In this document: positions 25,655-37,299 of the stretch, piece by piece | Numbering within the stretch: the stretch's first letter is position 1 | Layout: the number at the start of each line of letters is the position of its first letter | From: Pochonia chlamydosporia 170 | Taxonomy: Eukaryota > Ascomycota > Sordariomycetes > Hypocreales > Clavicipitaceae | NCBI RefSeq assembly: GCF_001653235.2 | Contig: NC_035790.1 | Span: 1,798,001 to 1,862,000 of the forward strand | Length of the DNA: 64,000 nt | Reading direction: 5' to 3' | Notes under the pieces: model-generated | Told to the model about the DNA's origin: nothing | The model's input: the letters and a program-made list of their open reading frames with translations, nothing else | Database searches by the model: none | Made by a program: the position numbers and the translations under genes

Positions 25655-26554
25655 TTATGCGGGTGACTGCTCCTTCTTGGCCTTTTGCGCCGGAGAAAAC
25701 AAGTAGAGCAATGTCACAATCAACTTTCCACCTCCCGAGACTGCAATGGCGGTAGCTGATCCCACTTCCCGGTATATGGCGGCTCCAACAAGGGAACCTA
25801 CCACGAGAGCCAGAAGGAATGCCACTCGCCGAGTCCGTGGCCTATTCTTCAACACGAAGAGATTCTGGTCAATCATGAGATCCACCCACGCCGCCGTAGC
25901 CATGGCTGTGCTGATCTCTGTCATTGATAGACTCCTAGATTGGACAACCTGACTTCCCGCAGCAAATGCTAGTAATCCAACAACCGCCAAAGCTTCTGAC
26001 CCCTGGGACTTGATCCCATGCCGGTACTGAATCGCCGCCGCTCCAAGGACGCAGCTCGATTGGACCAGGTTACACAGTATCAACCACCACCTCTTTCGGG
26101 ACCCGATGATGTGACTGAGCTGACCGGTCAGCCAACCAGCTCCTAGGAAGAGGCCCAATGCCATGCCAATGTTGGCTGTGAAGAACATTTCGCCGTTCAG
26201 TTCGGGGAGAATGAGGGCCAAACAAAGAAACACTGTGTTTCCTGTTTGGTTAGATGCGAAGCAGTGATAGTCGGGGAAGGTTGTGGCATCTATTATGATA
26301 CCCTTTGCATTAGCAAGTGTCCTGAACAGCGTTTAAAAGAATTAATGGTATACTACAGACATACCTTGTATTCCGGTGCAGAATGTGAGAATAACAAGCT
26401 GGAGTTCTGTGAACATGGAGGCTCGAACCTCTTGACGGAGGTAGTGGCCAAGCGATTTCTTTCCCACTCCCGACTGGGAGCCATCACTTTCATACTCAGT
26501 CACGGAGTGGGGTGTGTCCTGAGTAGGACCTGTGGTCTTCTCGTGTGAAGTCAT
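25655..26554 (-). CDS. DUF1275 (YoaK) family multi-pass membrane protein
   Basis: Exons 26554-26365 and 26289-25655 give 274 residues. The junction restores the family signature CTGIQDATTFPDYHCFASNQTGNTVFL. The start is the ATG giving MTSHEK; the preceding in-frame TTG is not used in fungi. A 45-residue hydrophilic N-terminus is followed by about six hydrophobic helices, including ELQLVILTFCTGIQ, FFTANIGMALGLFLGAGW, LILCNLVQSSCVLGAAA, ALAVVGLLAFAAGSQ and VAFLLALVVGSLVGAAI. Family knowledge: DUF1275 proteins occur in bacteria and fungi. Their transport function is not established, and fungal members are often in secondary-metabolite or stress contexts. Here the neighbours are housekeeping genes. 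Length is normal. Confidence 0.9.
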
Positions 26555-27841
26555 CGTTGTCAGCAAAGAGTGGAATATTCTGCTATCATTACGATGGGCT
26601 CAGTTGGTGACGCGGTTGTAGAGCCTTTAGTTACAATGGAGAGCACGATAGGCAGTATCTGATCGGGAGGAAGGGGTGCCAGAACATTTAAGAACTAATC
26701 GCCTCCTCAAAACAAGAAAATTTGCGTCCCAAAGAGGCAGTCGAAGGCTACGGCCCGGAGCCGACAGCCGTAACGGCCGAATAATCGGGGCAGAAACCCA
26801 GTATTACGGCCCAAGAAACGCAGGGCTGGCTCCGGGGAGGACTCCAATTTTCCTGACAAGAAAGGGTTAAGTGGCGATAGTTTGTTGTGGGCCAGTTGTT
26901 GACGGGGAGTTGCGGAAGAGTCTTCCGATATTGACGTGACGAGGTGTCTTACGAAGGTAATCATTTCTGAGGCTGGCTAGAGTGTATAGCTACTTATTAT
27001 ATCCCCAAGACACCCAGACTGGCAGTGTAAAGTTGGCTACAAGCAAATCAACTCGCATTTATTTTCATTTATTTGTTTCACAACTTTGCTCGGCGCCGGT
27101 TTCCTGGAAATGTATTTTGTATGACGCAGATTTTGTCGCCTGCATGCATGCAAAACGACCATGCGGAGCCGCAAAAGAGCCAATCATAGATGTTAAGGCC
27201 GCCCAGTTCGGATGGAGACCCACTCGGCTCGGAAACAACACGGCCGGCTCGCCTCCGGACAACTTGGGTCCACCGATACCGCCGACAGCCGTTTCGTTTC
27301 TGTCGACTCTGGGATGTCTTTGAGACAGGTGAAGATCAGAAGCGGTGGTCTATGCTTGGGCTCGGGCTTAATGGTGACGATCATATTTGGCAACTGTAAG
27401 ACATGTTGTACGTTCCTTTTTCGGTAACTATAACAGCCCAAAGGACTCCGTAATGTTAAATTAGATTTGTAATTGTGAAATCGGAGGCATCTAAATCGAA
27501 GCCTTTGTTCAATCAATGAATACAGAATACCAAAAAGGTTCACTTTCACTGGCTTCGTGCAGCCAACGGATAGATGTGGTCGGTCGATTGGTTGCGGCCG
27601 CTCTTGACGAACCGACAGCTACCACTTCAGATCACGTGATCACGCATCCGCTGACTAAGACGACGCGGTACGCGTCTGTTCACGGCCATCACGGTCAGAC
27701 ATGAGGTATTGAGATAACCTGCTTGACAACAGTAGGTGACAACACAACAACTTTTGGTCATCACGAACGAATTGATTTCCGCCTTCAAATGTTGGTCACT
27801 ATTTCTCAACATTGCCGGTTGGACAGTAGATCGTCGGCTTC
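26555..27841. promoter_or_regulatory. Divergent promoter region between the DUF1275 gene and recQ
   Basis: 1.29 kb without a gene. It includes a CGG-rich patch with an inverted repeat at 26,754-26,836. Close to recQ it has the TCACGTGA/ACGCGT pair annotated separately. Confidence 0.55.
27632..27675 (+). promoter_or_regulatory. TCACGTGA palindrome plus ACGCGT (MCB-like) box upstream of recQ
   Basis: TCACGTGA lies at 27632-27639 and ACGCGT at 27670-27675, 167 bases before the recQ start codon. The order and distance to the ATG match those upstream of mph1. An MBF-type G1/S element is the natural reading of ACGCGT. The role of the CACGTG palindrome is open. Confidence 0.45.
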
Positions 27842-30800
27842 ATGACTCGAAACAACCTTGCCGACCAACTCTCCTGGCTCTTAAGTAACGTCGCGTTATC
27901 CAAACCACCTTTGCCAAACTTTCCGTGTGCAATTGATGCTTCCTCGCTCGACTTCTCGCAGCCGTCTTCCGCTCAGAGTGGTACAAACTTACAGCCTATA
28001 TCGTCTTCGACCCCGAGTGCACAGACGAATACCCGCCCACGAACTCTCGCGTCAAAACATGCCATCAATCTAACTGGGTGGGGGGAGGATTTCGTGGATT
28101 CACCCCAAGTGATATTGGTGGACGACAGCATGGTTCGACTGACTTCAACTACGAAGTCCAAGCGGCCAACTCTGGTCTCTCAACCGCAGCAACACCTTCC
28201 AACACCATCTGCCACTGTTGAGTCACGGGCTGCAGTTCGCCATTTAACAAATAGAAGCGATGCTGGTGAGCAAAATCGTTATTCACTCCGCTTTCACCTT
28301 GCTAATTCATTGGTAGTCTCGAGTACGCCAAAAAGTAGGCGGATGGCCTCGCCTTCAAAGGAAGGTACCACTCGATCGATCATGTCGCCAAACCCAAGCT
28401 TAGACTTCACCGATTTCGACGCAGATGATCTGGAATGTATGGACCTCACAAAAGATCTCACTGGTGTAACAGCCTCGACAGAAAGAAGTGATGATGTCCA
28501 GATGTGGGATACCGAGAGTGCATTATGGTCGCCACCACCCCGTAGCGGCAAGAAACGGAAGAGTAACGACATTAGTCGAGCTCAGGGCGTGCAAAAGGAG
28601 ACCTTTCCTGATGTATACGATATCCTCGGCACCGAACCCCCTGCCTCAACTCCCGGATCGCGGTCAGCACTACGGCGTGCCGGATTGACAAGCACTTCAA
28701 AATCACGTCGCAAACGAGACATACAGGAAACGTCTGAGGATGTCTTAGGCGACCTGGGCAGCGACTCCCTTCAAGACTTGATGGTGGGAATGTCCTCACC
28801 TTCTCGCCATGTGTCTGATAGACGGGATCAGGGGTTGAATCTGAGAACGCCAAAGAAGAAGCCTCCATCACAAGAAACGGACAGCAATAAGAAAAGGAAG
28901 GCGAACCCATACGAGGAGATTTTACCACAGGACAAATTTGAGACAAATGGAGCATCCATGGAAGCGGTGGATGATCATGACTGTATTCCGGATTCGGACG
29001 AGGAATTTCTCACACCACCTTCACATAATGCATCTGTCGTTTGGCAGGAAAAGAAGTCTAGTTTAAGTGCTCGGAAAGATCCCGGACCCAACCCGATTTC
29101 CCGAAATCAAGACAGTGCTGTTGTGAGTGCTATGAACTCGCCATTCCTTCAGTCCCATAATCGGAACGGAGCAGACTCCACAGGCATTGCCTCGAGCTTT
29201 AGCACGGACAGCACCAAAAGCGATGCATTGGATTTCACCCCTGAGCAAACTATTCCTTCAAGCCAAGTACCGAAGGTTCTCGAATATTTATCTACAAACT
29301 CAGAAGCTCTGGCTGAACGGCGCGAAACCATCTTGCAAGCAATCCAGCGCAATGGCAGTGACTTTCTGAAAGCCATCAACGAGAGGTGGCCAAAGGAGAG
29401 ACGCAGTCAAATTAAAATCGAAAAGGAACGGCTTCTGAGGCAGCAGAAAGCAACTCAAGAACTAGCGGACGCTTTGCAGTCATACAAAGAGTTATGGGAC
29501 AAAAGAGAAGCTCTGGCCCAACGGGTGGCGCAATCGTATGCTGACGGCATTGATACTGACGATGACGAGATTCGACTTGACGAACTGACAGATGTTGTAC
29601 AAGAACGTGAGGAAGGTCTCGCGAAACTTGTGATTGCAGCTGGATTCGACGAATCTACCTTGCCCATGCTTACGCCGCCGCCTTCTTCGACACCAAAACG
29701 GGGGAACAATGTGGTACTTGGCACACAGCCGTTGGGTGCAGGAGAAGTCCGCATGCCGCGTAGCTCGCGAGACTCTCCGGCACAGGCTTTGTCTTCGCAA
29801 GTCGTCCATCAGACTCAACTGCCTGGCGGGTCCCAGCTGTTGACGCGACAAACAGCACCACAATCAGTGCACAAGAATTCCAACAGAACTTTGATATCAA
29901 GGGATGACGAAGCCCTCACAGAAGAACTATTCCCTAGAGAGACGCTGCCGCCAACAGAAGGTGCCAGGACACGTCGAGTTCGCATTGCCTCACCTGCAAT
30001 GCCGGAAATGGAAGACGACATGTTCTCCGACTTTGACGAGTCTGACTTGCGACCAGCGGCCATAACACGAACAAAGAATCCATCAACACACTCAACTCGT
30101 CCTCCTAATCCCGGCCACGCACATGATAATTTCAGCGATTTCAGCGACGATGATGACATGTTGGCGTTTGCTCAAGACTACGAGACTCACCAGTCGTTTG
30201 AGACCAAAGCCCCAGGGTCTCGCCACGTCTTCTCCGAAACTTCGGGAAACATAATGCCTCCTCCGAAACAAAAAGCACAAAACAAACGGCCGCTCGCACC
30301 TGCCCTACCAGAGCTCAGGATTCCACCGGAATTGATGAAGCACTCGTGGTCACCAGAAGTACAGAAAATGCTCAAAGACCGGTTCCGAATGAAGGGGTTC
30401 CGGCACAATCAGCTAGAGGCTATCAATGCGACCTTGGGAGGTGAAGATGCATTTGTTCTGATGCCAACTGGAGGCGGGAAATCCTTGTGCTACCAGTTGC
30501 CAGCAATTGTCAGAACCGGAAAAACAAGAGGGGTAACCATCGTCGTGTCCCCTTTGCTGAGTCTGATGCAAGACCAGGTTGACCACATGAAGGCCCTTGG
30601 CATACAGGCTGTTGCCTTCAATGGAGAATGCTCTGCAGAGTACAAGAGACAAGTTATGAGCGCCTTTAACGAACGGAGCCCGGAACACTTCATTGAGCTA
30701 CTATATGTCACGCCTGAGATGGTGAGCAAGAATGCTGCTTTTAATAATGCGATGCAAACCCTGCATCGTAGAGGCAAATTTGCTCGGCTGGTCATCGATG

Positions 30801-33004
30801 AAGCTCATTGTGTCAGCCAATGGGGCCACGACTTTAGACCAGACTACAAAACTCTTGGTCAAGTCCGAACGAAGTTCTCAAATGTTCCTGTGATGGCTCT
30901 GACGGCCACGGCGACGCAAAATGTGATTGTGGACATCAAACACAACTTAGGCATGGTCAATTGCCAAGTGTTCTCGCAAAGTTTTAATCGTCCAAACCTG
31001 TACTATGAAGTTCGGACAAAAACGTCTAATTCGAACGCTACCGAGAGCATTGCTTCATTGATAAAGGCGAAGTATCGCAACGTCACTGGAATTGTGTACA
31101 CAATTTCAAGAAAGCAGGCCGAGGATGTTGCCCAAAAACTCTCTGGCCACGGAATTGCCGCCCGCCACTATCATGCAGGTATTGACCCTCAAGAGAAAGT
31201 CGAAGTTCAAACATCCTGGCAAAAAGGGGATGTCAAGGTGGTTGTTGCCACCATCGCTTTTGGTATGGGCATAGACAAACCTGATGTCAGATTTGTTATG
31301 CATCATGGCTTGCCCAAGAGCTTGGAAGGTTACTACCAAGAAACGGGCCGGGCTGGTAGAGATGGGAAACCCTCCGACTGCATTCTGTTTTATGGAAAAG
31401 CGGACATAAGAGTCCTGAAAAAGCTAATTGCAGACGGTGACGGCAATGACGAACAGAAAGAACGCCAAATGGTTATGCTTAACCGTGTCACAGCCTTCTG
31501 TGATAATAAATCGGATTGTCGACGCACTGAGGTCCTTCGCTATTTTGGAGAAGACTTTGTGCCAAGCCAATGCCAAAAGGCGTGCGATAATTGCCAGGCT
31601 GGGTTAATCTTTGAACAGCAAGACTTTTCAACATTTGCTATAGCTGCTATTCGGGTTGTGCAAGTGCAGCAGCGTCTGACAGCTAATCAGTGTGCAGACA
31701 TCCTGCTTGGCAAGAAATATCCGAACCACGAGGAGAGGCTTTCAGACGAGCACTATGGTATGGCCAAAGGATTGAAAAAGCATGAAGTGGTTCGGGTGAT
31801 TGACAAGTTGTCGGCTGAGAAAGCCTTTCACGAAAACAATGTCGTTGGAAACTATGGCGTAGCCATTCAATATTTGAAAATGGGATCTACCGCCCGCCTA
31901 TTTCTCACTGGCCAACGGAAGCTCATGCTCACGATCCAAGTTGATGAAGAAGCAGGCACACGGACGAAGCCAAAGGCTAAAAAGTCGACCAAAAAGAAGT
32001 CCAAGGAACAAGATACCTCGGCGATGCAGTCAACGTATGTCTCATCACCAGTGGAGAGACGCAAAAGGAGGACAAGAGCCGCAGAGAGCGATGAAGAAGA
32101 AAATTTCCCAACCACTTCCCATGGCTATGCCAATGATGGATTTGTTGTCTCAGACGACGACATGCAGCAAGAGGATAATGAAGAGGATGAAGACGCGTTT
32201 GAACCTCTTCCCAAGCACCGTCCCGCAAAGCCACCATCCAAAGCCGCGGGAAAGAAGAAGGCCGCGCCGCCAGGACCTCCGATCACTTCTGACAAGCGAA
32301 TGGAAGATCTGCCAGAAATCCACCAAGATCTAGTTAACACGTTTGTCAGGGAAGCTCGAAAAGTGGAAGAACACATCCGCAATAAGAAAGAACTCAGGCG
32401 ACCCTTATTCACTGAGAGAGACTTTCGAGAAATGGCCATCAACTGGACAATGTCTCTGGACAGAATGAGTAGAATTCCCGGCATCGACGCGAGCAAAGTC
32501 CGAGAGCATGGATCAAAATTACTTCCAATCCTGAAACGACATCACGATCTATATCAAGAAGTTATGGGAGCCGATGACCCCGACGGCAACGATGACGACC
32601 AAGAAGTAGTCGATTTGATAAGCTCAGATCTAGAGTTCGACGAGGAAGAGCTGGACCAGGCAGGAGAAGGCGTCGACTCGCACTACTTTCAACCCAAGTC
32701 ACGACCCGAAGTAGAAGCCTTTCACAGTAGACTCCAGGGTCTAAGCAGTCAGCAGCAAAGTCAACAGAAGCCCAAATCGTCATACACGCGCGGTTCCGGT
32801 GGTGGCAGGAAATTCTCCGGCGGCAAAAAGTGGCCTCGGAAAGCTTCCGGTGGTGGTGTTCCCAAACGCAAGGGGAATAATTTCGGCGGCCGAAAGGCCA
32901 GTGGTTCCTCTTCAACGTCACGATCAACTGCTGGCAGCAGTTCGAAACGAGATGGGAAAATCGTCAAGAAGAGTGGTGGGGGTATCGGTCTGATGCCATT
33001 GTAG
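27842..33004 (+). CDS. RecQ-family DNA helicase (Sgs1/BLM, Neurospora QDE-3 type)
   Basis: A 3'-5' helicase of the BLM/Sgs1 class that acts with Top3-Rmi1 in double-Holliday-junction dissolution and resection. The continuous frame encodes 1,720 residues. A probable in-frame intron at 28266-28316 (GTGAGC donor, TTGCTAAT branch, GTAG acceptor, 51 bases) would make it 1,703. The N-terminal 830 residues are disordered and Ser-rich with acidic patches. Walker [15 protein letters not shown] is near residue 872, [18 protein letters not shown] near 983 and motif [12 protein letters not shown] near 1,163. The zinc-binding part of RQC has [20 protein letters not shown] and CQKACDNC (about 1,219-1,252), followed by a winged-helix region. 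HRDC lies near 1,500-1,575 ([21 protein letters not shown]). The tail is Gly/Lys-rich. In Neurospora the orthologue QDE-3 also acts in quelling; whether that holds here is unknown. Confidence 0.94.
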   Translation: MTRNNLADQLSWLLSNVALSKPPLPNFPCAIDASSLDFSQPSSAQSGTNLQPISSSTPSAQTNTRPRTLASKHAINLTGWGEDFVDSPQVILVDDSMVRLTSTTKSKRPTLVSQPQQHLPTPSATVESRAAVRHLTNRSDAGEQNRYSLRFHLANSLVVSSTPKSRRMASPSKEGTTRSIMSPNPSLDFTDFDADDLECMDLTKDLTGVTASTERSDDVQMWDTESALWSPPPRSGKKRKSNDISRAQGVQKETFPDVYDILGTEPPASTPGSRSALRRAGLTSTSKSRRKRDIQETSEDVLGDLGSDSLQDLMVGMSSPSRHVSDRRDQGLNLRTPKKKPPSQETDSNKKRKANPYEEILPQDKFETNGASMEAVDDHDCIPDSDEEFLTPPSHNASVVWQEKKSSLSARKDPGPNPISRNQDSAVVSAMNSPFLQSHNRNGADSTGIASSFSTDSTKSDALDFTPEQTIPSSQVPKVLEYLSTNSEALAERRETILQAIQRNGSDFLKAINERWPKERRSQIKIEKERLLRQQKATQELADALQSYKELWDKREALAQRVAQSYADGIDTDDDEIRLDELTDVVQEREEGLAKLVIAAGFDESTLPMLTPPPSSTPKRGNNVVLGTQPLGAGEVRMPRSSRDSPAQALSSQVVHQTQLPGGSQLLTRQTAPQSVHKNSNRTLISRDDEALTEELFPRETLPPTEGARTRRVRIASPAMPEMEDDMFSDFDESDLRPAAITRTKNPSTHSTRPPNPGHAHDNFSDFSDDDDMLAFAQDYETHQSFETKAPGSRHVFSETSGNIMPPPKQKAQNKRPLAPALPELRIPPELMKHSWSPEVQKMLKDRFRMKGFRHNQLEAINATLGGEDAFVLMPTGGGKSLCYQLPAIVRTGKTRGVTIVVSPLLSLMQDQVDHMKALGIQAVAFNGECSAEYKRQVMSAFNERSPEHFIELLYVTPEMVSKNAAFNNAMQTLHRRGKFARLVIDEAHCVSQWGHDFRPDYKTLGQVRTKFSNVPVMALTATATQNVIVDIKHNLGMVNCQVFSQSFNRPNLYYEVRTKTSNSNATESIASLIKAKYRNVTGIVYTISRKQAEDVAQKLSGHGIAARHYHAGIDPQEKVEVQTSWQKGDVKVVVATIAFGMGIDKPDVRFVMHHGLPKSLEGYYQETGRAGRDGKPSDCILFYGKADIRVLKKLIADGDGNDEQKERQMVMLNRVTAFCDNKSDCRRTEVLRYFGEDFVPSQCQKACDNCQAGLIFEQQDFSTFAIAAIRVVQVQQRLTANQCADILLGKKYPNHEERLSDEHYGMAKGLKKHEVVRVIDKLSAEKAFHENNVVGNYGVAIQYLKMGSTARLFLTGQRKLMLTIQVDEEAGTRTKPKAKKSTKKKSKEQDTSAMQSTYVSSPVERRKRRTRAAESDEEENFPTTSHGYANDGFVVSDDDMQQEDNEEDEDAFEPLPKHRPAKPPSKAAGKKKAAPPGPPITSDKRMEDLPEIHQDLVNTFVREARKVEEHIRNKKELRRPLFTERDFREMAINWTMSLDRMSRIPGIDASKVREHGSKLLPILKRHHDLYQEVMGADDPDGNDDDQEVVDLISSDLEFDEEELDQAGEGVDSHYFQPKSRPEVEAFHSRLQGLSSQQQSQQKPKSSYTRGSGGGRKFSGGKKWPRKASGGGVPKRKGNNFGGRKASGSSSTSRSTAGSSSKRDGKIVKKSGGGIGLMPL

Positions 33005-34072
33005 TGCTAGTTGGTCGTTATTGCTGTGGCGGTATAAACACTTGATGATGCACGAATATGAAGTATATGCATGGATGACGTATAGAGGATGTACATAAAG
33101 ACTTGCTAGTGGCTTGGTAGCCTGCCTGGGCGCTTGCCGTGGCATTCGGCGTTTCAGTGGGACAAGAACCGACCTTGGTGGTCGGGTATATATATACAAT
33201 AACAATTGAATCAGATTAGCACTTACATCACATCACCATTACCAAATGATACCAAGGGGACATGTAGACCCCTTTGCTTCGTGAACGCTTGTAAACACAC
33301 ATCATTCAGCAGAGAGATTGAGGAAATTCAAATTATGTGTTATATTATCCAGCATTATTTCCCTATTGGAAAACAACGATTCATCTCGAATGCAACTCGC
33401 ATAAGGTAAAGCAAAGAGGGAATGGGGTATGTATGTAGATAACGTCCCGTCACGCTTCGCCATGGAAACAACTCCATCGAACTGCATCATGCCCGTCGTA
33501 TGATCCCATCCTTGCAACGTTGATCTCGTAGTCGTAGCAAAACTAGCTCAGAAAGAAAAGCTCAAGGCGAGTAGAGTAGCAATGCAAATGAGGTGCCTGA
33601 GAGGAAGTACAAAATTATGTGGCCGAGTGAGACAAGAAGAGCTAGTTGACGCTAGCAAAAGTTGAGGCAATGACTGCCTGCATAAGTGAATGATGATAAC
33701 TCCAAAGCAAGGTACGCTTGCTTAGCTTTAGGAATGAAAATGTCGGGAAAGGTAGTGGCAGATTGCAAGTAAAAAGAGTGATCACAGCAAAGTTATTTGC
33801 TTGTACGTCTCAGATGAAAGATATTCTCTCCATCGAGATCCCTGATCCACCTGTCTTTGTTTTCGTCCAGTGCGCCACGCTATAAAATCTTCGATTAAGC
33901 TTGAGCAAAATGTCCACGACGGTCATAAGTTCTTTGACCAGACTGGTCACCCAGCCTGCCAACAGTATACAGGATCTATCGCTGGCTGAAATGTATGCTA
34001 ATAGATTGTCGATAAAATACCACCATTCAGAGCATGCTAAAAGTACAAAATAGTCCACGCTCACAGATGGTT
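33005..34072. other. Convergent intergenic region between recQ and the Kar9 gene
   Basis: 1.07 kb between two stop codons. Only short open frames without domains are present. It is presumably occupied by the two 3' untranslated regions. Confidence 0.5.
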
Positions 34073-37000
34073 TCAGTGTCGCCAACGTGGCTTCGAATCC
34101 TTGGGATCTGCACTGATCTTCTTGGCCGCGGATCGGCTAGCAGTGGATAACTGAGGGCTGGCACGACCGGTACTGCCATCTCCGCGTTTAAAATGCGGTA
34201 AAAGACTCGTTCGACGATGACTTGAAGCCAAAGAGCTTGCCGGGCGGGACAGCTGACTCTCTTCAACGGCACTTTCGGAGCCAGTAGGCTGCATCGAGAC
34301 TCGACGATTTGAAGAGAGGGCTGACATGGAGGTTTGCGAAGTTAGGCGAGGTTTGGACAGAGTCTGTTGAGAGTATGGACCAGGTGATGTAAGTCGCTCT
34401 CGAAACGATAGCCTTGAATGGCCTGTTCTGGAAGGGGTGTCATCCACCTTTGGCGACTCCGAAGCGGCCCTAGAAAATGCTCCCCTCAGAGTAGGGAGTT
34501 TTGATGCAGAGGATGGTGTTAGCGCAGATACTGATCGTTGTGTCTGCGGTGTAGTTTTTGTATATGGACTTGGTGTAGTCAAGCTAAGAGGTTTGAAGTG
34601 ATGCCCGGTATCAATATCTGTCGTGTTGGTAGAGGCATTCCAAGGAGGCCTTAGACCAGTAGCGGGACCTGGACGCCCAGGGGTCCTTGTGTTGGTGGCA
34701 GGGGTAGCAGCAGATGAGCTCGCGATGGTTGACAACCTGGAACCCGTTTTCCTGTTGAGGTAAGACGCGGGAGCAGGCAAGGAGGAATGTCTTCTTCCTG
34801 CGGACTGAGAAACATTGTTGGGACCAGGGGAGCGACCCTTGCTTTTGGGGAGAGGAGTGTGCGGTTCGAAACCAAGGGTCGTCATAATGACCGAAGATGG
34901 CGGGGAGCTTCCTGGAGTGTCTCGTCCGCTGCCGACGGTAGACCTATCATTGGAAAGCATGCTTGAAACAGAATCCCGGAGTTGTTGACTCTTTCTGTCT
35001 GCCTGAATGTCGTCAACGATGGCATCCATGTCTCGCATTTGTACTTTCAAGGATTCCCACCGAGTCTGCATGTCATTGTGGAGGCGGAGAATTTCCCCAT
35101 TTACTGTCAAACGATCTTTGACACCTTTGTCGATTATTGACAGGACTCGCTCGATGGCAGGGCCGTAGTGCGTCTTCTTTGCTTCGTAGCTCTCAATCTT
35201 TTTCAGCATGGTTGGCGGGCTTTGTAAATGTACTTCAGTGTCAATGGCCTCGCCAAGCTTGAGCAAAGATCGCTGGACAGACTCGTGCATCTTTTGTGCT
35301 TGACGGCCGGCTCCACGGAAGACAATAACCCAGCGGTCCTCGCCCAACTCCTTGCGCAATGATTCTGCATCCTTCTCTAGCTTCTTGTAGCTACCATCCA
35401 GACCAGTACGGCGCATTTCGAGTTCCTCGCATGCTGTAGGAAAAGACTTCTCAGCTCTAGCCTCAAATACCGATAGACGCATGGGTAGAAAGTCCAGGGA
35501 AGCTCGCAAAGGCTGCATTCTAGCGAACAGAGCTAATAGACTGGAGTCATCCTGAGAAAGGCTGGGTGTGCCTGGGGAGCTAGGGCTCATGGGTACCGAG
35601 GGCAGACTGAAGCGGTTTGGAGCTTGCAGACGGACACCAGGCGGCGGTGTATCCTCGACAATGGTTTCGAGGTCACCAATGTCGACGTTATCGCCTCCAG
35701 CAGCAGCTACCACGCTCTTGTGGCGACCTCTTCCATTTCGAAAACCAGCCTGCTCAACTCGTCCATTTCGCCCTGGATATCTCCCAACACGTTGTTCCAT
35801 AACTCCTCCCACTCCATGGCAATTTCGACCTGCACCCGCACGCTTTGGAGCGTGGCACGAATGTGTTCCCATTCATCAAGGATCATTTCCATTTGAGTAA
35901 CCGCCATTTTTAGGTCTTCTGAAGGAACATGAGAAATATCACTTCGTTTTTGCAATTCCTCGATGGCTCCAACGTAGGCATTGATCAAGTCCTCAAAACG
36001 AGTAATGGCGTTTTCGACCTCCTCCAGACCTTCTCGCCCTCCAGCAGCTGCCCATTCGACATCGTCTTCACTGTCAAGGCCACCAATGACTTCTTGTGCC
36101 TTGGATATCCAGCTTCGTATTTGTTCGGAGGCATTGATAAGAGCTTTTGTAGCTACATGAGCGGTTCGAATAGCGGATACTTTGCTGGACAAGGATTCAG
36201 CATCAGGGAGTTGCAGCGAAGTCAGTTGAGCGAGTTGGTTGGCAAACGAGGCACGGGACAATGTGTATATTGAGCCGGGTCGGTTGTGTCCAGGCGTAAA
36301 GTACGAACCCAGGCCGGGTACATAGTCATTCGAGGACGCGACGGCGGGAGGTGGTGTGACAGCAAGCGGTAGCGTGTCCTTCGGAGGAGGAGGAGGGGGA
36401 ACAGCAGCAGGAGCATTGGTTTCTGGGGGAGATGGAGGGCGAGTCGTTCGTTCGATATGTTCGCGTCGTGTATCAAGAGTGACCTTGGTGCCATTGCCAT
36501 TTGTGTGGTCGGGCAAGCGGTACTTTTGGGTGTCCATGGCTAGAGGTTCTGGCGTTCTGATCTCGGGCAACTGAGGCGTGTCAGCGGCGACAATTGGCTC
36601 GGCCGTCGAATTGAGCAGGGCCGACGTGGAGGCGCCTGCGCCTTTCCAAGGCCGACCGCGCCTTGCAATGATCGAACTTATGGAGTTGGCTTGGTGTTTT
36701 TCGTCGAGTTGGCGTAGTTGCTGCTCGTCGAGACGACCAATATGGTCGTTTTGCAGTGTGGGAGCTGCTGGTGATTGTTTGGATGTGCCAAAGCCAAGGG
36801 CCTTTAGTCTTGCCGCAAGACCGGGCGAGGTTTTACGAATAGCGGAAGGTGGAGGTTGATGGTGAGACTGTGCAGAAGCAGGCGCGTGGGTGTAGGCGGC
36901 AGAATTGTTGTTGTTGGGGTTTGTGGTTGTGCCACCGGTGAAGCTTCCACTGCTGGAGGTCCGAATGGTGTTGTTTGTGGTACTGCGGCTCAACGCGGGC

Positions 37001-37299
37001 GTGTCCAAGGGAATGGGGATGGCGTTTGGTTCGTCGGCGCTGGTGGTACTTGTAGCGGAGGTGCTTGTGGCAGCGAATTGGCCACGTGGGACAGGGAGGT
37101 CAGAGATGTCGTTGGGGACTTCGGCAAAGCTCAAGACATCGCAGACCGCATCTTCGTCTTGTTGTTTGTCAGGGTCAGGATGTTGATCTTGGATTTGTTG
37201 ATTGTGTAGAGAAAGAACGGTTTCGTCGGCAATAATGTTGGTGCTGGGTACAGTCGCAGCATGGGCTATAACACCACCACCAGCTTGGTCGGAGGTCAT
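34073..37299 (-). pseudogene. kar9: Kar9-family spindle-positioning protein, reading frame broken once in this sequence
   Basis: Kar9 links cytoplasmic microtubule plus ends (through Bim1/EB1) to the actin/myosin transport system and orients the spindle. The 5' part (37299 to about 35,730) encodes 520 residues: a disordered N-terminus with a poly-Pro run, then helical sequence ending DELSRLVFEMEE. The rest (about 35,725-34073) is in another frame and resumes at once with GRHKS, then ETIVEDTPPPG, a helical core (RWVIVFRGAGRQAQKMHESV) and a basic Ser-rich tail. No credible intron joins them: the only frame-restoring GT..AG is 41 bases, lacks a branch site and would delete the conserved DELSRLVFEMEE. 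The simplest reading is one missing base in the GAAGAGGTCGCC context (35721-35733). Both halves are otherwise intact and the total of about 1,070 residues is normal. I therefore favour a sequencing or assembly error over a dead gene; 'pseudogene' marks only the broken frame. Confidence 0.8.

Noticed and set aside
29900..33004. Possibility that RecQ and Mph1 are part of a mobile or defence island
   Set aside because: Both are core eukaryotic repair genes with full-length, family-typical architecture, and the neighbours are housekeeping genes. Proximity is likely chance apart from the promoter similarity.
34855..34880. GGTTCGAAACC, a tRNA B-box look-alike
   Set aside because: Lies inside the kar9 coding sequence with no A box, acceptor stem or cloverleaf around it.
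35731..35771. 41-base GT..AG segment that would join the two kar9 frames
   Set aside because: Shorter than any intron here, no branch site, and its removal deletes a conserved helical motif. A missing base is simpler.
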